Origin: Tolumonas osonensis
Lineage (GTDB): Bacteria; Pseudomonadota; Gammaproteobacteria; Enterobacterales; Aeromonadaceae
Assembly (NCBI RefSeq): GCF_014202415.1
Contig: NZ_JACHGR010000004.1
Span: 124,001 to 188,000 of the forward strand
Direction of reading: 5' to 3'
DNA: 64,000 bases
A model generated the notes under the pieces. The model made no database searches. It saw only the letters and a program-made list of their open reading frames with translations, and was not told where the DNA came from. Positions 21,712-30,462 of the stretch are shown in pieces. The translations under genes and the position numbers were made by a program. The stretch's first letter is position 1. Each line of letters begins with the position of its first letter.

Positions 21712-22929
21712 AGAATTACTCGTCAACTTTCTGCTACGGAAGTTAAAAATGCAAAACCCAAAGAGAAAGAGTATTCCTTGCATGATGGCATGGGACTAGA
21801 GCTGTGCATTAAGCCCAGCGGAGCAAAACTCTGGCGCTTTCGCTATTACAGACCAGTAACTAAAAAACGAACCATGATCAGCTTTGGTGAGTGGGATATT
21901 GTTTCATTAGCTGGAGCCAGAGAAAAAAGAGATTCCGCCAGAGAATTGCTCGATAAAGGGATTGACCCGCAGGAACATCAGAAAGCACAAACAGAACAAG
22001 CCAAGGCTATTGTTGAAAATACATTCAGTAATATAGCGGCTGCATGGTTTGAATTAAAAAAAACACAAGTGACATCTGACTATGCTAGTGATGTATGGCG
22101 ATCATTAGAGCGAGACGTATTCCCCTTTATTGGTGAAATGCCTATTGCCGAGATTAAAGCAAAATTCGTCATTGAAGCCTTAGAACCAGTGAAAGAAAAA
22201 GGCGCATTAGAGACATTGAAACGACTGGTTCAACGGATCAATGAAATCATGATTTATGCGGTCAACTCAGGGATCATTGAGGTTAACCCCACATCGGGTA
22301 TCCGACATGTTTTTGCAAAACCACAAAAACAGCATATGCCTACGTTGAAGCCAGAACAATTGCCTGAACTCATGTTTGCACTGGCGAAAGCGAGTATTAC
22401 ATTACAAACTCGCTGCTTAATTGAATGGAGCTTGCACACCATGGTGCGACCTAGCGAAGCGGCTGGAACTCGTTGGGACGAAATAGATATTGAGAATAAA
22501 GTCTGGACTATTCCTGCTGAACGCATGAAAAAAAGAAAGTCTCATTCAATTCCGTTAACAGCACAGTCTATTTCTTTGCTGGAGGTTATGCGACCAATCA
22601 GCGGTCATCGAGATTTTGTTTTTCCTAGCCACAAAGACCCGAGACAACCAACCAATAATCAAACTGCCAATGCTGCACTGAAACGCATGGGCTTCGATAA
22701 GTTACTTGTTGCGCATGGTTTGCGAGCCTTGGCAAGCACCACACTGAACGAAAAAGGCTTTGATTCTGACGTTATCGAGGCTGCTTTATCTCATGTAGAT
22801 AAAGATGATGTCAGAAGAGCGTATAACAGAACAGACTACTTTAACCGCCGAATAGAACTCATGAAGTGGTGGAGTGATCATATCCAACAAGCTGCGCGTG
22901 GCAATCTTAGTTTAGCGATAGCGGTATAA
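21706..22929 (+). CDS. P4-type tyrosine-recombinase integrase of the ssrA island
   Basis: This is a site-specific tyrosine integrase that would insert the island at ssrA. The about 407-residue product has the N-terminal DUF4102 domain (SATEVKNAKPKEKEYSLHDG), a SAM-like core-binding domain (about 110-195) and the catalytic domain. Visible catalytic boxes are the first Arg in TMVRPSEA, HGLRA, an LSHV histidine and the nucleophile tyrosine in AYNRTDY. ATG codons at 21685, 21700 and 21706 are all possible; 21706 gives the usual MPRITRQLSATEV start. It is complete and appears functional. Confidence 0.93.
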   Translation: MPRITRQLSATEVKNAKPKEKEYSLHDGMGLELCIKPSGAKLWRFRYYRPVTKKRTMISFGEWDIVSLAGAREKRDSARELLDKGIDPQEHQKAQTEQAKAIVENTFSNIAAAWFELKKTQVTSDYASDVWRSLERDVFPFIGEMPIAEIKAKFVIEALEPVKEKGALETLKRLVQRINEIMIYAVNSGIIEVNPTSGIRHVFAKPQKQHMPTLKPEQLPELMFALAKASITLQTRCLIEWSLHTMVRPSEAAGTRWDEIDIENKVWTIPAERMKKRKSHSIPLTAQSISLLEVMRPISGHRDFVFPSHKDPRQPTNNQTANAALKRMGFDKLLVAHGLRALASTTLNEKGFDSDVIEAALSHVDKDDVRRAYNRTDYFNRRIELMKWWSDHIQQAARGNLSLAIAV

Positions 22930-23061
22930 TAAATCGATTAACCTTTCACATTTATTGAATGACGCAGCACCTGCGCGGGAATAGCCATCACAAGGGGCAC
23001 TGCTTCACTAACGAGACCGGCAGTTGGCTAGGGCCGGAGAGGGTTTAGAGATGACAATGGT

Positions 23062-23085
23062 AAAGGCCTGCAAAAGCAGGCCTTT
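23062..23085 (+). terminator. Hairpin downstream of the integrase
   Basis: AAAGGCCTG and CAGGCCTTT form a 9-bp stem with a 6-base loop, 132 bases after the integrase stop. The following T tract is weak. Confidence 0.5.
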
Positions 23086-23121
23086 ACTCTGATGTTCTGC
23101 AATTTCAAAAAAACGTACCTA

Positions 23122-23328
23122 TCAAAAATTAAAGTCATCATCAAATTCCCTGCAAGGCTGATTTTCCTTTAGAAATAAATCATTCATTAGTAGATCATGA
23201 ATTCTTCCTGCACTTGCTTCAAAAGTGTTCTTAATTGAATCGTTAGCTAATAGCTCTTTATCGAAACCTTGATGCTCAAATATTGGTCTAATAAGGTAAA
23301 GAACCGGAATGGTTCTTTTTTGTCTACT
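23122..23328 (-). pseudogene. Open-frame remnant, C-terminus of an unrecognised protein
   Basis: A 68-codon frame is open on the minus strand between two stops and has no good start codon except an internal ATG. It reads as ordinary protein (for example LYLIRPIFEHQGFDKELLAN and QPCREFDDDFNF at the end). I do not recognise the family. It is best read as the 3' end of a gene whose 5' part was lost in island rearrangement. Confidence 0.35.
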
Positions 23329-23430
23329 TCACACACCAAAATCTGACAAAGCACCGATCTAGACCATACAAATCACTTGATAAATAGAAGAAACACACTA
23401 AGGAATTAAGGATGTCTAGCGTGTGTCAAT

Positions 23431-23449
23431 TAAGTACCCGAGCAAGTAC
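23431..23449. repeat. AAGTAC direct repeat beside the left tRNA-Thr fragment
   Basis: TAAGTAC-CCGAGC-AAGTAC lies about 58 bases from the tRNA-Thr fragment. The same pattern, TAAGTAC-GCCAG-TAAGTAC, occurs at 60336-60354 at a similar distance from the second fragment. These may be integrase arm sites of a tRNA-Thr element. Confidence 0.45.
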
Positions 23450-23506
23450 CCAGAAGAAAAAACGAAGAAGTGAGTGGCTATTTTATTTTTAACTAATTGA
23501 TTTAAT

Positions 23507-23552
23507 TGGTGTCGGCAACAGGAGTCGAACCTGCGGCCGTCGCATTACGAAT
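23507..23552 (-). other. 3' fragment of tRNA-Thr (CGU), att-site remnant
   Basis: On the minus strand the fragment reads ATTCGTAATGCG, a variable loop, a full T arm with GGTTCGACTCC, an acceptor 3' strand and CCA. This is the anticodon-to-3'-end part of a tRNA-Thr(CGU), as in E. coli thrW, a known prophage att site. The 5' half is absent: past the anticodon the sequence runs straight into an integrase gene. It marks a past integration or recombination event. Confidence 0.8.
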
Positions 23553-24648
23553 AGATCCGCGTTTTGCAGTTGCAGCCAAAAAAGAACACAACGCTCACAT
23601 GCTCTTGCTGGACGAACTGTTCAATGAGTGGATAACGCATAAAGAACACTCAAAGCGCCGGGATGGCATGCGTCCGGAAATCAGTCCCCGAACAGCGAAA
23701 GATTATCGCAATATATACAACAGCCACCTCTCCCCTGTTTTCGGGAAAAAGCGTGTAGCTGACATCACAATGGCCATGCTGCATAAACACTACAAGCAAT
23801 TGCAGAGTGTAACGCTTGAAGGTTTACGTAAAGCAATGTTAATCATGAAGCAACTGATGGCAGAAGCTACACGGCGTCAATTAATAGAATTAAGTCCGGT
23901 ATTAGCCCTTGAGCCAAAAATTTACAACGCCACCCCCAGTATTCCGAGAGAACGCTGGTTGACGGTTGATGAGTTGTGCGCTTTTTGGCATGCATTGGAG
24001 GAAGGAACACAAGGTGGTGGAGCACTGAGTGCTGGAGGAAGAGGAATAGCAAGTAATGTTGTTCTATCAGGCAGTATGATGAATGTTCTCAAGATAATAA
24101 TCTTGACCGCCGTTCGTCGTGGCGAAGCTGTAAGTATGCGCTGGATAGACATTGATGGTGATCGGTGGACAATTCCAGAAACAAAAAGTGGACGGCCTCA
24201 TGTAGTTACCTTATCTCCATTAGCGTTGTCGATTATAGAAGAACAACGATCAATAACATCTCAGCTATCTCCTTTTGTCTTTGAATCTCCAAGCAAATTA
24301 GGTCAGAGCATAAGTAATGATTCTGTAACGAGAGCTTTGACCAGGCTCCGCATGCGTAAAATGGCTGAAACTGAGCCGTTTACCGTTCACGACTTGCGAC
24401 GTTCAGTTGCCACCCTTGTGGGCATTGAGCTGGGTGTTGGACCATTAGAAATTGAGCACATGCTCAATCACCAAATCAGCGACAAATTGCTACGAACTTA
24501 TCAAACAGGCGCTTTACGTAACCCTGAACGATTAAAAGATCTGTTCCTGAGATGGAGTGACTTTGTGGCAAATAACATTGCAACAAAAAAACAGGCTGTC
24601 GAAAAAGACGCTTCTAATGTGATACAGGCAAATTTCAGGAAAAACTAA
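23553..24648 (+). pseudogene. Second tyrosine integrase, N-terminus missing
   Basis: The frame encodes a P4-type integrase from its DUF4102/core junction onward: IDPRFAVAAKKEHNAH, then a core-binding domain (DELFNEWITHKEHS...) and a catalytic domain. Arg lies in TAVRRGEAVSMRW, His/Arg in VHDLRRS, the second His in EHMLNHQ, and the tyrosine in LRTYQTG. About the first 90-100 residues are missing, replaced by the tRNA-Thr fragment, and the frame runs back into that fragment by chance to a TTG. An internal ATG at 23599 could express a truncated protein. It is probably inactive. Confidence 0.8.
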
Positions 24649-24674
24649 CCTGCAATATTTATCACGGAGGGGGC

Positions 24675-24809
24675 TTATTGGATATGCCAATAACCGCCTT
24701 TTTTAGGCCCGTGATATACCAGCCTGTTTTGTTTTTTCAGTTTAGCTACCGCTCGCTCAACGGTACTAACTGATTTGCCAATGGTGTCTGCTACCTCTGA
24801 AAGAGTCAT
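24675..24809 (-). pseudogene. C-terminal winged-helix remnant of an AlbA_2/RecG-like regulator
   Basis: A 44-codon frame starting MTLSEVADTIGKSVSTVERA and ending GPKKGGYWHIQ reads as the C-terminal winged helix-turn-helix of ATP-binding (Schlafen/AlbA_2-type) DNA-binding proteins, where a KxGYW ending is typical. The large N-terminal part is absent. It is a fragment left by rearrangement next to the truncated integrase. Nothing else is evident from 24810 to 25050. Confidence 0.5.
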
Positions 24810-25050
24810 ATGGTTTTACCCCGATTCAACGGACCGTCAGTTAAGAGCAGTTTGAACAGTTGTGTTTAGCTTACGTAACTTCATCGGGTTATAAAACCAC
24901 GACCAATTTTACTTGAACACTACAGAATCAGTATTCAGCAAAACTAAGCCGATACTGCGTTTCGAATCTCACTGGTCAGACATTTCATTCCCCCTATCTA
25001 TAGAGTCGGGATACTTAATTTTAATGTATGTTCCTTGCCATAATAAAGCA

Positions 25051-25066
25051 TGTAGTACATACTACA
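25051..25066. promoter_or_regulatory. Perfect palindrome, probable operator of the XRE regulator
   Basis: TGTAGTA-CA-TACTACA is a perfect 7-bp inverted repeat ending 3 bases before the regulator ATG. A repressor bound there would block translation start or the promoter, so autoregulation is likely. Confidence 0.65.
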
Positions 25067-25069
25067 CAT

Positions 25070-25423
25070 ATGAAGACATTTGGTGAACATATCAGACAAC
25101 GTCGTGAAGCGTTGCTAGCCAGTGATAAACAATATTCACTGCGACAAGTAGCCACACGTATCGGCATCGAACCGGCCTATCTATCCAAGATCGAGCGGGG
25201 TGTTTTCGCCCCTCCTTCTGAAGAAGTCATCGTGAAACTGGCCATTTTGCTGAATGAAGATACAGACATCTTGCTGGCAATGGCCGGCAAACTGTCAAGT
25301 GAGTTGCAGCAAATCATTCTGGAACGGCCACAACTGTTCGCTGATCTGTTGCGTCAGCTGAAAAACCTTCCCGATCATGCCATTTTGCGTGTCGTTCGAG
25401 AGGTGAAAGATGGTCAGTGGTGA
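25070..25423 (+). CDS. XRE-family helix-turn-helix regulator
   Basis: The 117-residue product has a Cro/C1-type HTH near residues 17-65 (SLRQVATRIGIEPAYLSKIE), followed by a helical tail of about 50 residues. The ATG at 25070 is preferred over a frame that starts 14 residues upstream because it gives the usual N-terminus MKTFGEHIRQRREALL. The TGA stop is followed at once by the ribosome-binding site of the next gene, so the two form an operon. It probably controls that gene through the palindrome at its own start. Confidence 0.85.
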   Translation: MKTFGEHIRQRREALLASDKQYSLRQVATRIGIEPAYLSKIERGVFAPPSEEVIVKLAILLNEDTDILLAMAGKLSSELQQIILERPQLFADLLRQLKNLPDHAILRVVREVKDGQW

Positions 25424-25438
25424 ATGAGGAGCAATAAA

Positions 25439-26464
25439 ATGGTAGAGCTAAACAGTAATAAACTTATTTTCCGTTTTCCGGAGATTCATCCAAACGCAAT
25501 GTGTGAAATTGAATTTCAGCGTACATTGCGGATCCCTGATGACAATCACTCCTACCCTCTGCCTCCCGGGCTAGGCCGGTTTCCGTTGGAGCATGTCGAA
25601 GACTACGCATCTAAGCTACCATCTCAATGGCAGGAACATGGTGGAGTTTTGTTACCCATGTATCAGTCCGAAGCCTTATGGATCAATTTTTCCAGCCGAC
25701 ATATTCCAGGAAATGAACCTTATCCATTTGCAGTGAAGATCGCCACAGGCAAGATCAATGCAGTTACCGGGGAAGCATGGAAAAACGACCTAACCAAAGT
25801 ACCTCAAGACTATGTCGTGATTCCCAATCAACCCTGGCTTGATGGCTACTGCATACAGAAAGGATTGATCCGTCAGTTTGTAGCAATGCCTCAAGGACAA
25901 GGATTTACCGCCGAAGAACAAATTACCGGTACAATTGAGCACGGAGGGCTACAAATCATCGTCTATCCGATGAAACGCAAGCATTATGAAGAACTACAGA
26001 ATCGCCTACAGCTTAAGATTTGTTATTCCAACAAGTCTTTATATGGGATCGATGAGATATGTGCTGATAAGTGTATGGAGTTAGGTCTAGCCCCCGGTGG
26101 GGTTATGAAACAGAAAATATATGAGGATCCTCATCACTTCGATGTATGGGACACGTCAGTATCAGCCCGCTGTTTTGCTCATATACTCAATAGTCAGCAA
26201 TGGCAGAATGTAACTGGTAAACCAATACCGTCCCCCCCTCCCTCAGCAAAACAATACGCACAAGCTGGATTACCGTGGTTTGAGTATTATAATGATAATC
26301 TGAATGCCCTGAACGGTTCATCAACACTGGCATCTCTGGATAGCATTGCCGCTAAAACGATCAAAAAAGGTGAGAAACCACTTGAGGATAACAGTAGCGT
26401 GACACCTGCGCAGATTCAAATGTTGAGCCCAAATAACAATACTGTACATGATGGTAAATGGTGA
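25439..26464 (+). CDS. Unrecognised 341-aa protein paired with the XRE regulator
   Basis: I do not recognise a characterised family. A GAGGAG ribosome-binding site fixes the start at 25439 (MVELNSNKLIFRFPE). The protein looks soluble, with no signal peptide or membrane helix. It is rich in aromatic residues and has conserved-looking stretches VIPNQPWLDGYCIQKG, IRQFVAMPQGQGFTAEEQ and GGLQIIVYPMKRKHYEE, a Pro-rich linker (PSPPPSAKQYAQAG), and then LPWFEYYNDNLNALNGS. No catalytic motif is obvious. The tight pairing with a regulator suggests an inducible or toxin-like accessory function, but that is a guess. Confidence 0.7.
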   Translation: MVELNSNKLIFRFPEIHPNAMCEIEFQRTLRIPDDNHSYPLPPGLGRFPLEHVEDYASKLPSQWQEHGGVLLPMYQSEALWINFSSRHIPGNEPYPFAVKIATGKINAVTGEAWKNDLTKVPQDYVVIPNQPWLDGYCIQKGLIRQFVAMPQGQGFTAEEQITGTIEHGGLQIIVYPMKRKHYEELQNRLQLKICYSNKSLYGIDEICADKCMELGLAPGGVMKQKIYEDPHHFDVWDTSVSARCFAHILNSQQWQNVTGKPIPSPPPSAKQYAQAGLPWFEYYNDNLNALNGSSTLASLDSIAAKTIKKGEKPLEDNSSVTPAQIQMLSPNNNTVHDGKW

Positions 26465-26641
26465 ACAGACTCCCAATACGTATAGGGCCAAGATCCAGAA
26501 TACACGCATGGTGGTGCTAAGTTTGGGAACAGCTCAAAAGAAAACCCAACATAGACTTGCAATCCACTTATCTCCATGTTAAGAAAATAAAGCCCAAAGG
26601 TTATGTATTGTTATTACAAATCTTGTCCCGGGGGATCATGT

Positions 26642-26863
26642 ATGCAAACAAATGAAGAGGTTTTATTAGGAATTATAGAAAACAGTTCAGGAGACTTTGA
26701 CTGCTCAACATTGACGCATGCTCTCTTGGTGAAAACAAACTACAGAGGCGATTACAGATATATTCTTTCAGAAAGTGAAGAATATTGTGAAAAGTTATGC
26801 GAAATAGGGATCATAAGTAAATCTAATAAGAATGGCACAACTTTTATCTATAATGGGAAGTGA
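26642..26863 (+). CDS. Small hypothetical protein, 73 aa
   Basis: The product MQTNEEVLLGIIENSSGDFD... ends in GTTFIYNGK. A GGGGGA stretch lies 9 bases before the ATG. It is acidic and has no recognisable motif, though the helical pattern and KLCEIGIISKSNKNG could be a small winged helix. Its stop codon lies in the left arm of a perfect hairpin. It is convergent with dpdB. Whether it is expressed is unknown. Confidence 0.5.
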   Translation: MQTNEEVLLGIIENSSGDFDCSTLTHALLVKTNYRGDYRYILSESEEYCEKLCEIGIISKSNKNGTTFIYNGK

Positions 26864-26888
26864 AATAGCCCCGGAGGGGCTATTTCAC
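26860..26888. terminator. Bidirectional terminator between the small ORF and dpdB
   Basis: GTGAAATAGCCCC and GGGGCTATTTCAC form a perfect 13-bp stem with a 3-base loop. It overlaps the stop codon of the small gene and ends 7 bases from the dpdB stop, so it can serve both convergent transcripts. Confidence 0.75.
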
Positions 26889-26894
26889 TAATAG

Positions 26895-28007
26895 TTAGGC
26901 ATTATCATATGTTTTCACAATATAATCGCTCAATAAATAAATGTCTTTTGATACGTTTTGTAGTTGATTCCATTTTCTTGTTATTGATATTCCGTCAATA
27001 TCAACCCCAAAGTCCCATGCACCACTACTCCAATGGCATTTATCTTTAATAAATTTCAACTCTTCTATATAAAACTCTACTGTTGGAATTGGATTCCAGT
27101 CTTCTAGGTTTTCAAATAGCATATGTTGTGCATCAATATGGTCCATCAGACTACCAAGAGACATAATACCAACACCATGTAGCAATCTTGAATATCGAGG
27201 TTTTTTATTCCAATCCTCATCAAAAACATGGTGAACCGCTGTCCAGAAATTATTTAAAAGTTGCAGCATCGATATCGAGTCACCAGTTCCAGTTTTTGAG
27301 TCTCTGAATCTGTATAGTGCACCTTCCCTCAGACTTGCATCAATCATCTTTATGATAGAGGTGTCGGCAATAACTCCACTTGGGTTAGTAGCAGTTTTAA
27401 TCAACCCTTTAAGTGGTCCATCCTGAAAATTCATACTTAGTGTAAGCATGGATGGAAATTTTTTAGCCTGCAAATCAGATGGCAAACGACCAAGTGTATA
27501 TGGAGCCAGTTCGTTTAGCAGTGTTTTAGGTAGCGGTTTTGTCGAGTTGACAAGCATAAATTGCTCGCGTTGTTCTTCATCAGTATGAGCAATAAACGCC
27601 GATACTGGCATCATGAAATTCTCAACATCGGCATCTCTAAGCGCAGCCGTTCTTTGTTGTCCATCCACTATAAATCCAGCTTTTTTCCCATCAGAAAAAA
27701 GAGGAATCTTCAAATACCCAAAGCTACTTGATTCATCTATTGGCTCGAATGATACACTTTCATCAAAAGCTATAATAATTGGGTTTGGAATTATAGGATT
27801 AGAACTCTCAATATATCTCTGAATTTCCTTGATATGAGAAAGCACCTCAGGTCGTTGATATCCCTTTAATTCATCATTTTCTCGATTTATACGAGATATA
27901 CTTGCAATTTGACTTATTTTTTTTCCATCAACTGCAAGACTAAATATGTCTCGTCCTTCACCTTGCTTAATTTTCAAGGCTGGAACGCATAGAATTGAAT
28001 CACCCAT
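26895..28007 (-). CDS. dpdB: DpdB, DGQHR-domain partner of the DNA transglycosylase
   Basis: DpdB belongs to the DndB/ParB-like DGQHR family and is needed together with DpdA to insert preQ0 into DNA; family members hydrolyse ATP. The 370-residue product carries the signature GFIVDGQQRTAALRDA at about 112-127, a QQ variant of DGQHR. A second conserved part, REQFMLVNSTKPLPKTLLNEL, follows. The ATG at 28005-28007 is chosen over an in-frame TTG six codons upstream. It lies 21 bases after dpdA, in the modification operon. Confidence 0.88.
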   Translation of the reverse strand: MGDSILCVPALKIKQGEGRDIFSLAVDGKKISQIASISRINRENDELKGYQRPEVLSHIKEIQRYIESSNPIIPNPIIIAFDESVSFEPIDESSSFGYLKIPLFSDGKKAGFIVDGQQRTAALRDADVENFMMPVSAFIAHTDEEQREQFMLVNSTKPLPKTLLNELAPYTLGRLPSDLQAKKFPSMLTLSMNFQDGPLKGLIKTATNPSGVIADTSIIKMIDASLREGALYRFRDSKTGTGDSISMLQLLNNFWTAVHHVFDEDWNKKPRYSRLLHGVGIMSLGSLMDHIDAQHMLFENLEDWNPIPTVEFYIEELKFIKDKCHWSSGAWDFGVDIDGISITRKWNQLQNVSKDIYLLSDYIVKTYDNA

Positions 28008-28028
28008 TATATAAACAAGCCTCAAGCA

Positions 28029-29273
28029 TTAATTGAAAGTAGATTTGAGTCGATCATAGAAAACTTGAATATTGTGAAATCCGCGTCTTCTATTTCTTTC
28101 TGAACCACGAAATATCACTACATCTATTCCTATCGAGCGGCAAACTTCACAGGAACATTGCTCCCATGGTCTGTTGGATAATGTAACTTCATAGTCCTTT
28201 TTAACCGAATCAGCATGTTTATCACCAGAGTGAAGCTTTTCGTACTCCAGTAATACCTCCAGTGTTTGCTCGAGAGAAACCTCCCGTTTGCCATACTGAT
28301 GTAATATTTTTAAGCTTTTACGCTCTAACTCGCGAGCCACATCCTGATCAATAACGCCAGACTGTATTTTTCTTCCTAAAGCCAAGTTGCCCTCTAATTG
28401 CGGGACGCGCAACGCAACAAAGTTTTGACCAGAAAACGTGTGATAATTATTTTTTCTATCTTTAAATGCCTGCTGAAGAGGGGTTGTAGAATCTATACTT
28501 GTCACGCCTAATTCAGCAAAACGATCCAAACTTTGAGGACGAGCGATACCAAGAAGATGCAACTTCGTACTTGGTTTTTTGATTCTACTGACCTCTTCGA
28601 GAGTCTCTATTATTTGTTCAGTTTTTAATGGAACCATCCCACCCATGGTAATATGCTCATAACCCATGGAGATAAGAGCCTTAACGGAATCTGCATATGA
28701 CTCTTTGCTCCAACCATGAGCAACTCCAAATGGAGAAAAACAACAGCCTTTAGATTTTTGAAGAAATTCAGAAGCCAGAGTTAATGTTATCTCTTTACGT
28801 CTCTTACACTCGATTAAGTCATCACCATCAATTGGTTTTCCGGGTTTTTCATATCCAAAAACGATGTGGTCTACAGAAACACCGTAGTTGAAACGAGATG
28901 ACTCATAAAAGTCTATAACCTCTTCGACTCGATATGGAGGTTCATATTGAGTAACATACGTAAATGCACCGCAATCCCCCATGCTTTCCATGGAGTCTGG
29001 TAATCTGAAAAATCGACGTATACCTTCTCTAAAGAAGCGTAACCGCTGTGCTCTAGAATATCGCGCTTCGCCAGAACCTAAACCATCAACAACAGCTTTG
29101 GATACGAGCATACCATCGTAGGGTCTACTGAAGACTTCATGGGGATATAAGTCATCACGTTGACGAATTCGATGTTCATGCCGAGTCTCCCGAATGAAGT
29201 CGAAACTAGGATCAATAAAATCCTGGCTATCCGGGAAAAAATACTTAAGCTTTGGCAAAGCAAAACACCTCAT
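28029..29273 (-). CDS. dpdA: DpdA, DNA-guanine transglycosylase of the Dpd system
   Basis: DpdA is a homologue of tRNA-guanine transglycosylase that exchanges guanine in DNA for preQ0. The 414-residue product has TGT-like active-site stretches ESMGDCGAFTYV (Asp100, the likely substrate-binding or nucleophilic Asp) and GVSVDHIVFG (Asp135). It has a TIM-barrel pattern with YEHITMGGMVPL and HLLGIARPQ, and a C-terminal zinc site, CSCEVCRSIGID plus a later His (RRRGFHN). The linked dpdB, dpdC and queC/queE genes separate it from tRNA-acting Tgt. AT content is clearly higher than in the core genome. Confidence 0.92.
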   Translation of the reverse strand: MRCFALPKLKYFFPDSQDFIDPSFDFIRETRHEHRIRQRDDLYPHEVFSRPYDGMLVSKAVVDGLGSGEARYSRAQRLRFFREGIRRFFRLPDSMESMGDCGAFTYVTQYEPPYRVEEVIDFYESSRFNYGVSVDHIVFGYEKPGKPIDGDDLIECKRRKEITLTLASEFLQKSKGCCFSPFGVAHGWSKESYADSVKALISMGYEHITMGGMVPLKTEQIIETLEEVSRIKKPSTKLHLLGIARPQSLDRFAELGVTSIDSTTPLQQAFKDRKNNYHTFSGQNFVALRVPQLEGNLALGRKIQSGVIDQDVARELERKSLKILHQYGKREVSLEQTLEVLLEYEKLHSGDKHADSVKKDYEVTLSNRPWEQCSCEVCRSIGIDVVIFRGSERNRRRGFHNIQVFYDRLKSTFN

Positions 29274-29320
29274 AAAAAAATCGGCGGATTATACTAAAAA
29301 AAAATATATAATACAAACTC

Positions 29321-30253
29321 TTATTTGTTAAAAAGGTTGCGAAATCTACGCTCTTCTGAACTATTACCCATTTGCCTAAAATTTTTTAGACAATTAGACG
29401 CACTAATATCTGGGACGAATTTCTTGATCATTGCAATATATTCTAATATCTCATCATCAGTGCACTTTATTGTTTTTCTCTCTTCCTTAACAGCAACATT
29501 ATTTATTTCATTGCTGATAATTTTTTTTGATAAAATAAAATCATTAGTGGTTGAATTTCTACAGAATTCTATTAACCTGTTTGCTAGGCAAATATTTAAT
29601 GAAACCATATTACATCCTAACCATTTTTTTAGTTTACTTTCACTGAACAGCAAACATTTATCCAATTCGTTAACTTTCAACTTCCCTGAAGTAATAACCA
29701 CAAGTTGGGACTCTGGACTATTTAGGTGCTTCATTCCATTTATCAAATCAAGAAACACAGCTTCTATATACTGATTCGATGCAGCAATAATAAATAACTC
29801 ATCTCTTCTAGTTTCCATAAGTGAAGATATAGAATTTGGATGTGTAATATTCGTTGTCATATCACATAAACATGACCACCACTTTTGATTTGATACAACC
29901 GATGTGAACTCATATTTTGGTATTGAGTCATCATAACCAGATGAGAAAGTGGCTTGATAATTAATTATTTTATCATCGCAGTGAAGTAAACCCAATCCAG
30001 CCGAAATAACCCATAGATCTATATTTGATTGATTTGATGCTTTAATTGCATTAAACCAATGACTCCCCCTATACATGGAAGTAACTGAATATCCACCAGA
30101 ATTCGATAGCTCGTCATGGACGTTAGTAAGCCATTTTTTTGCCAAACGATCTAAATTTGTTACATGATCCTTTATGTGTGATAGTCGAAGTGGAGCATTA
30201 CTTCCACGTTTCTTTGAGTTGGTACATGAAGTGATAAGGTTAATGCGCTTCAT
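29321..30253 (-). CDS. dpdC: DpdC, converts preQ0 in DNA to the amide form (ADG)
   Basis: In the Salmonella Dpd system DpdC is required to turn inserted preQ0 into 7-amido-7-deazaguanine. The 310-residue product opens MKRINLITSCTNSKKRG and has LWVISAGLGLLHCDDKIINY at about 80-99, a DUF6884/YaaA-like pattern I associate with DpdC. A GGAG site six bases before the ATG at 30251-30253 fixes the start, rather than the GTG four codons earlier. Position directly upstream of dpdA supports the call. Sequence similarity alone would be weak evidence. Confidence 0.75.
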   Translation of the reverse strand: MKRINLITSCTNSKKRGSNAPLRLSHIKDHVTNLDRLAKKWLTNVHDELSNSGGYSVTSMYRGSHWFNAIKASNQSNIDLWVISAGLGLLHCDDKIINYQATFSSGYDDSIPKYEFTSVVSNQKWWSCLCDMTTNITHPNSISSLMETRRDELFIIAASNQYIEAVFLDLINGMKHLNSPESQLVVITSGKLKVNELDKCLLFSESKLKKWLGCNMVSLNICLANRLIEFCRNSTTNDFILSKKIISNEINNVAVKEERKTIKCTDDEILEYIAMIKKFVPDISASNCLKNFRQMGNSSEERRFRNLFNK

Positions 30254-30462
30254 ACGAATCTCCACTTGCGTCTACAAGTAGAGAAGCTACAGGATTAGTG
30301 CATCAGTTACAAGAGGCTTTTGTTGAGTAATTAAATTATTTTGAAAAGAAGTATATCAATACACTGATTTTATTAGAAAGAATGATTGATAATCTTAAGA
30401 TGCATGATTGTTTTCAAAAAAAATCCAACAGTTATCTAGTTGATTAGAATCATCAGCCAATA

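Noticed and set aside
21423-21783. Minus-strand open frames over ssrA and the integrase start
   Set aside because: They are antisense to tmRNA. One contains a peptide resembling common misannotated antisense tRNA/tmRNA products.
23506-23552. N-terminal extension of the second integrase through the tRNA-Thr fragment
   Set aside because: The first codons are only the tRNA read in antisense from a TTG inside the acceptor end. The integrase is truncated.
28029-29273. Reading the TGT homologue as tRNA-guanine transglycosylase for queuosine
   Set aside because: The neighbours (DGQQR protein, DpdC, Dpd helicases) and divergent motifs point to the DNA-acting DpdA, not to Tgt.
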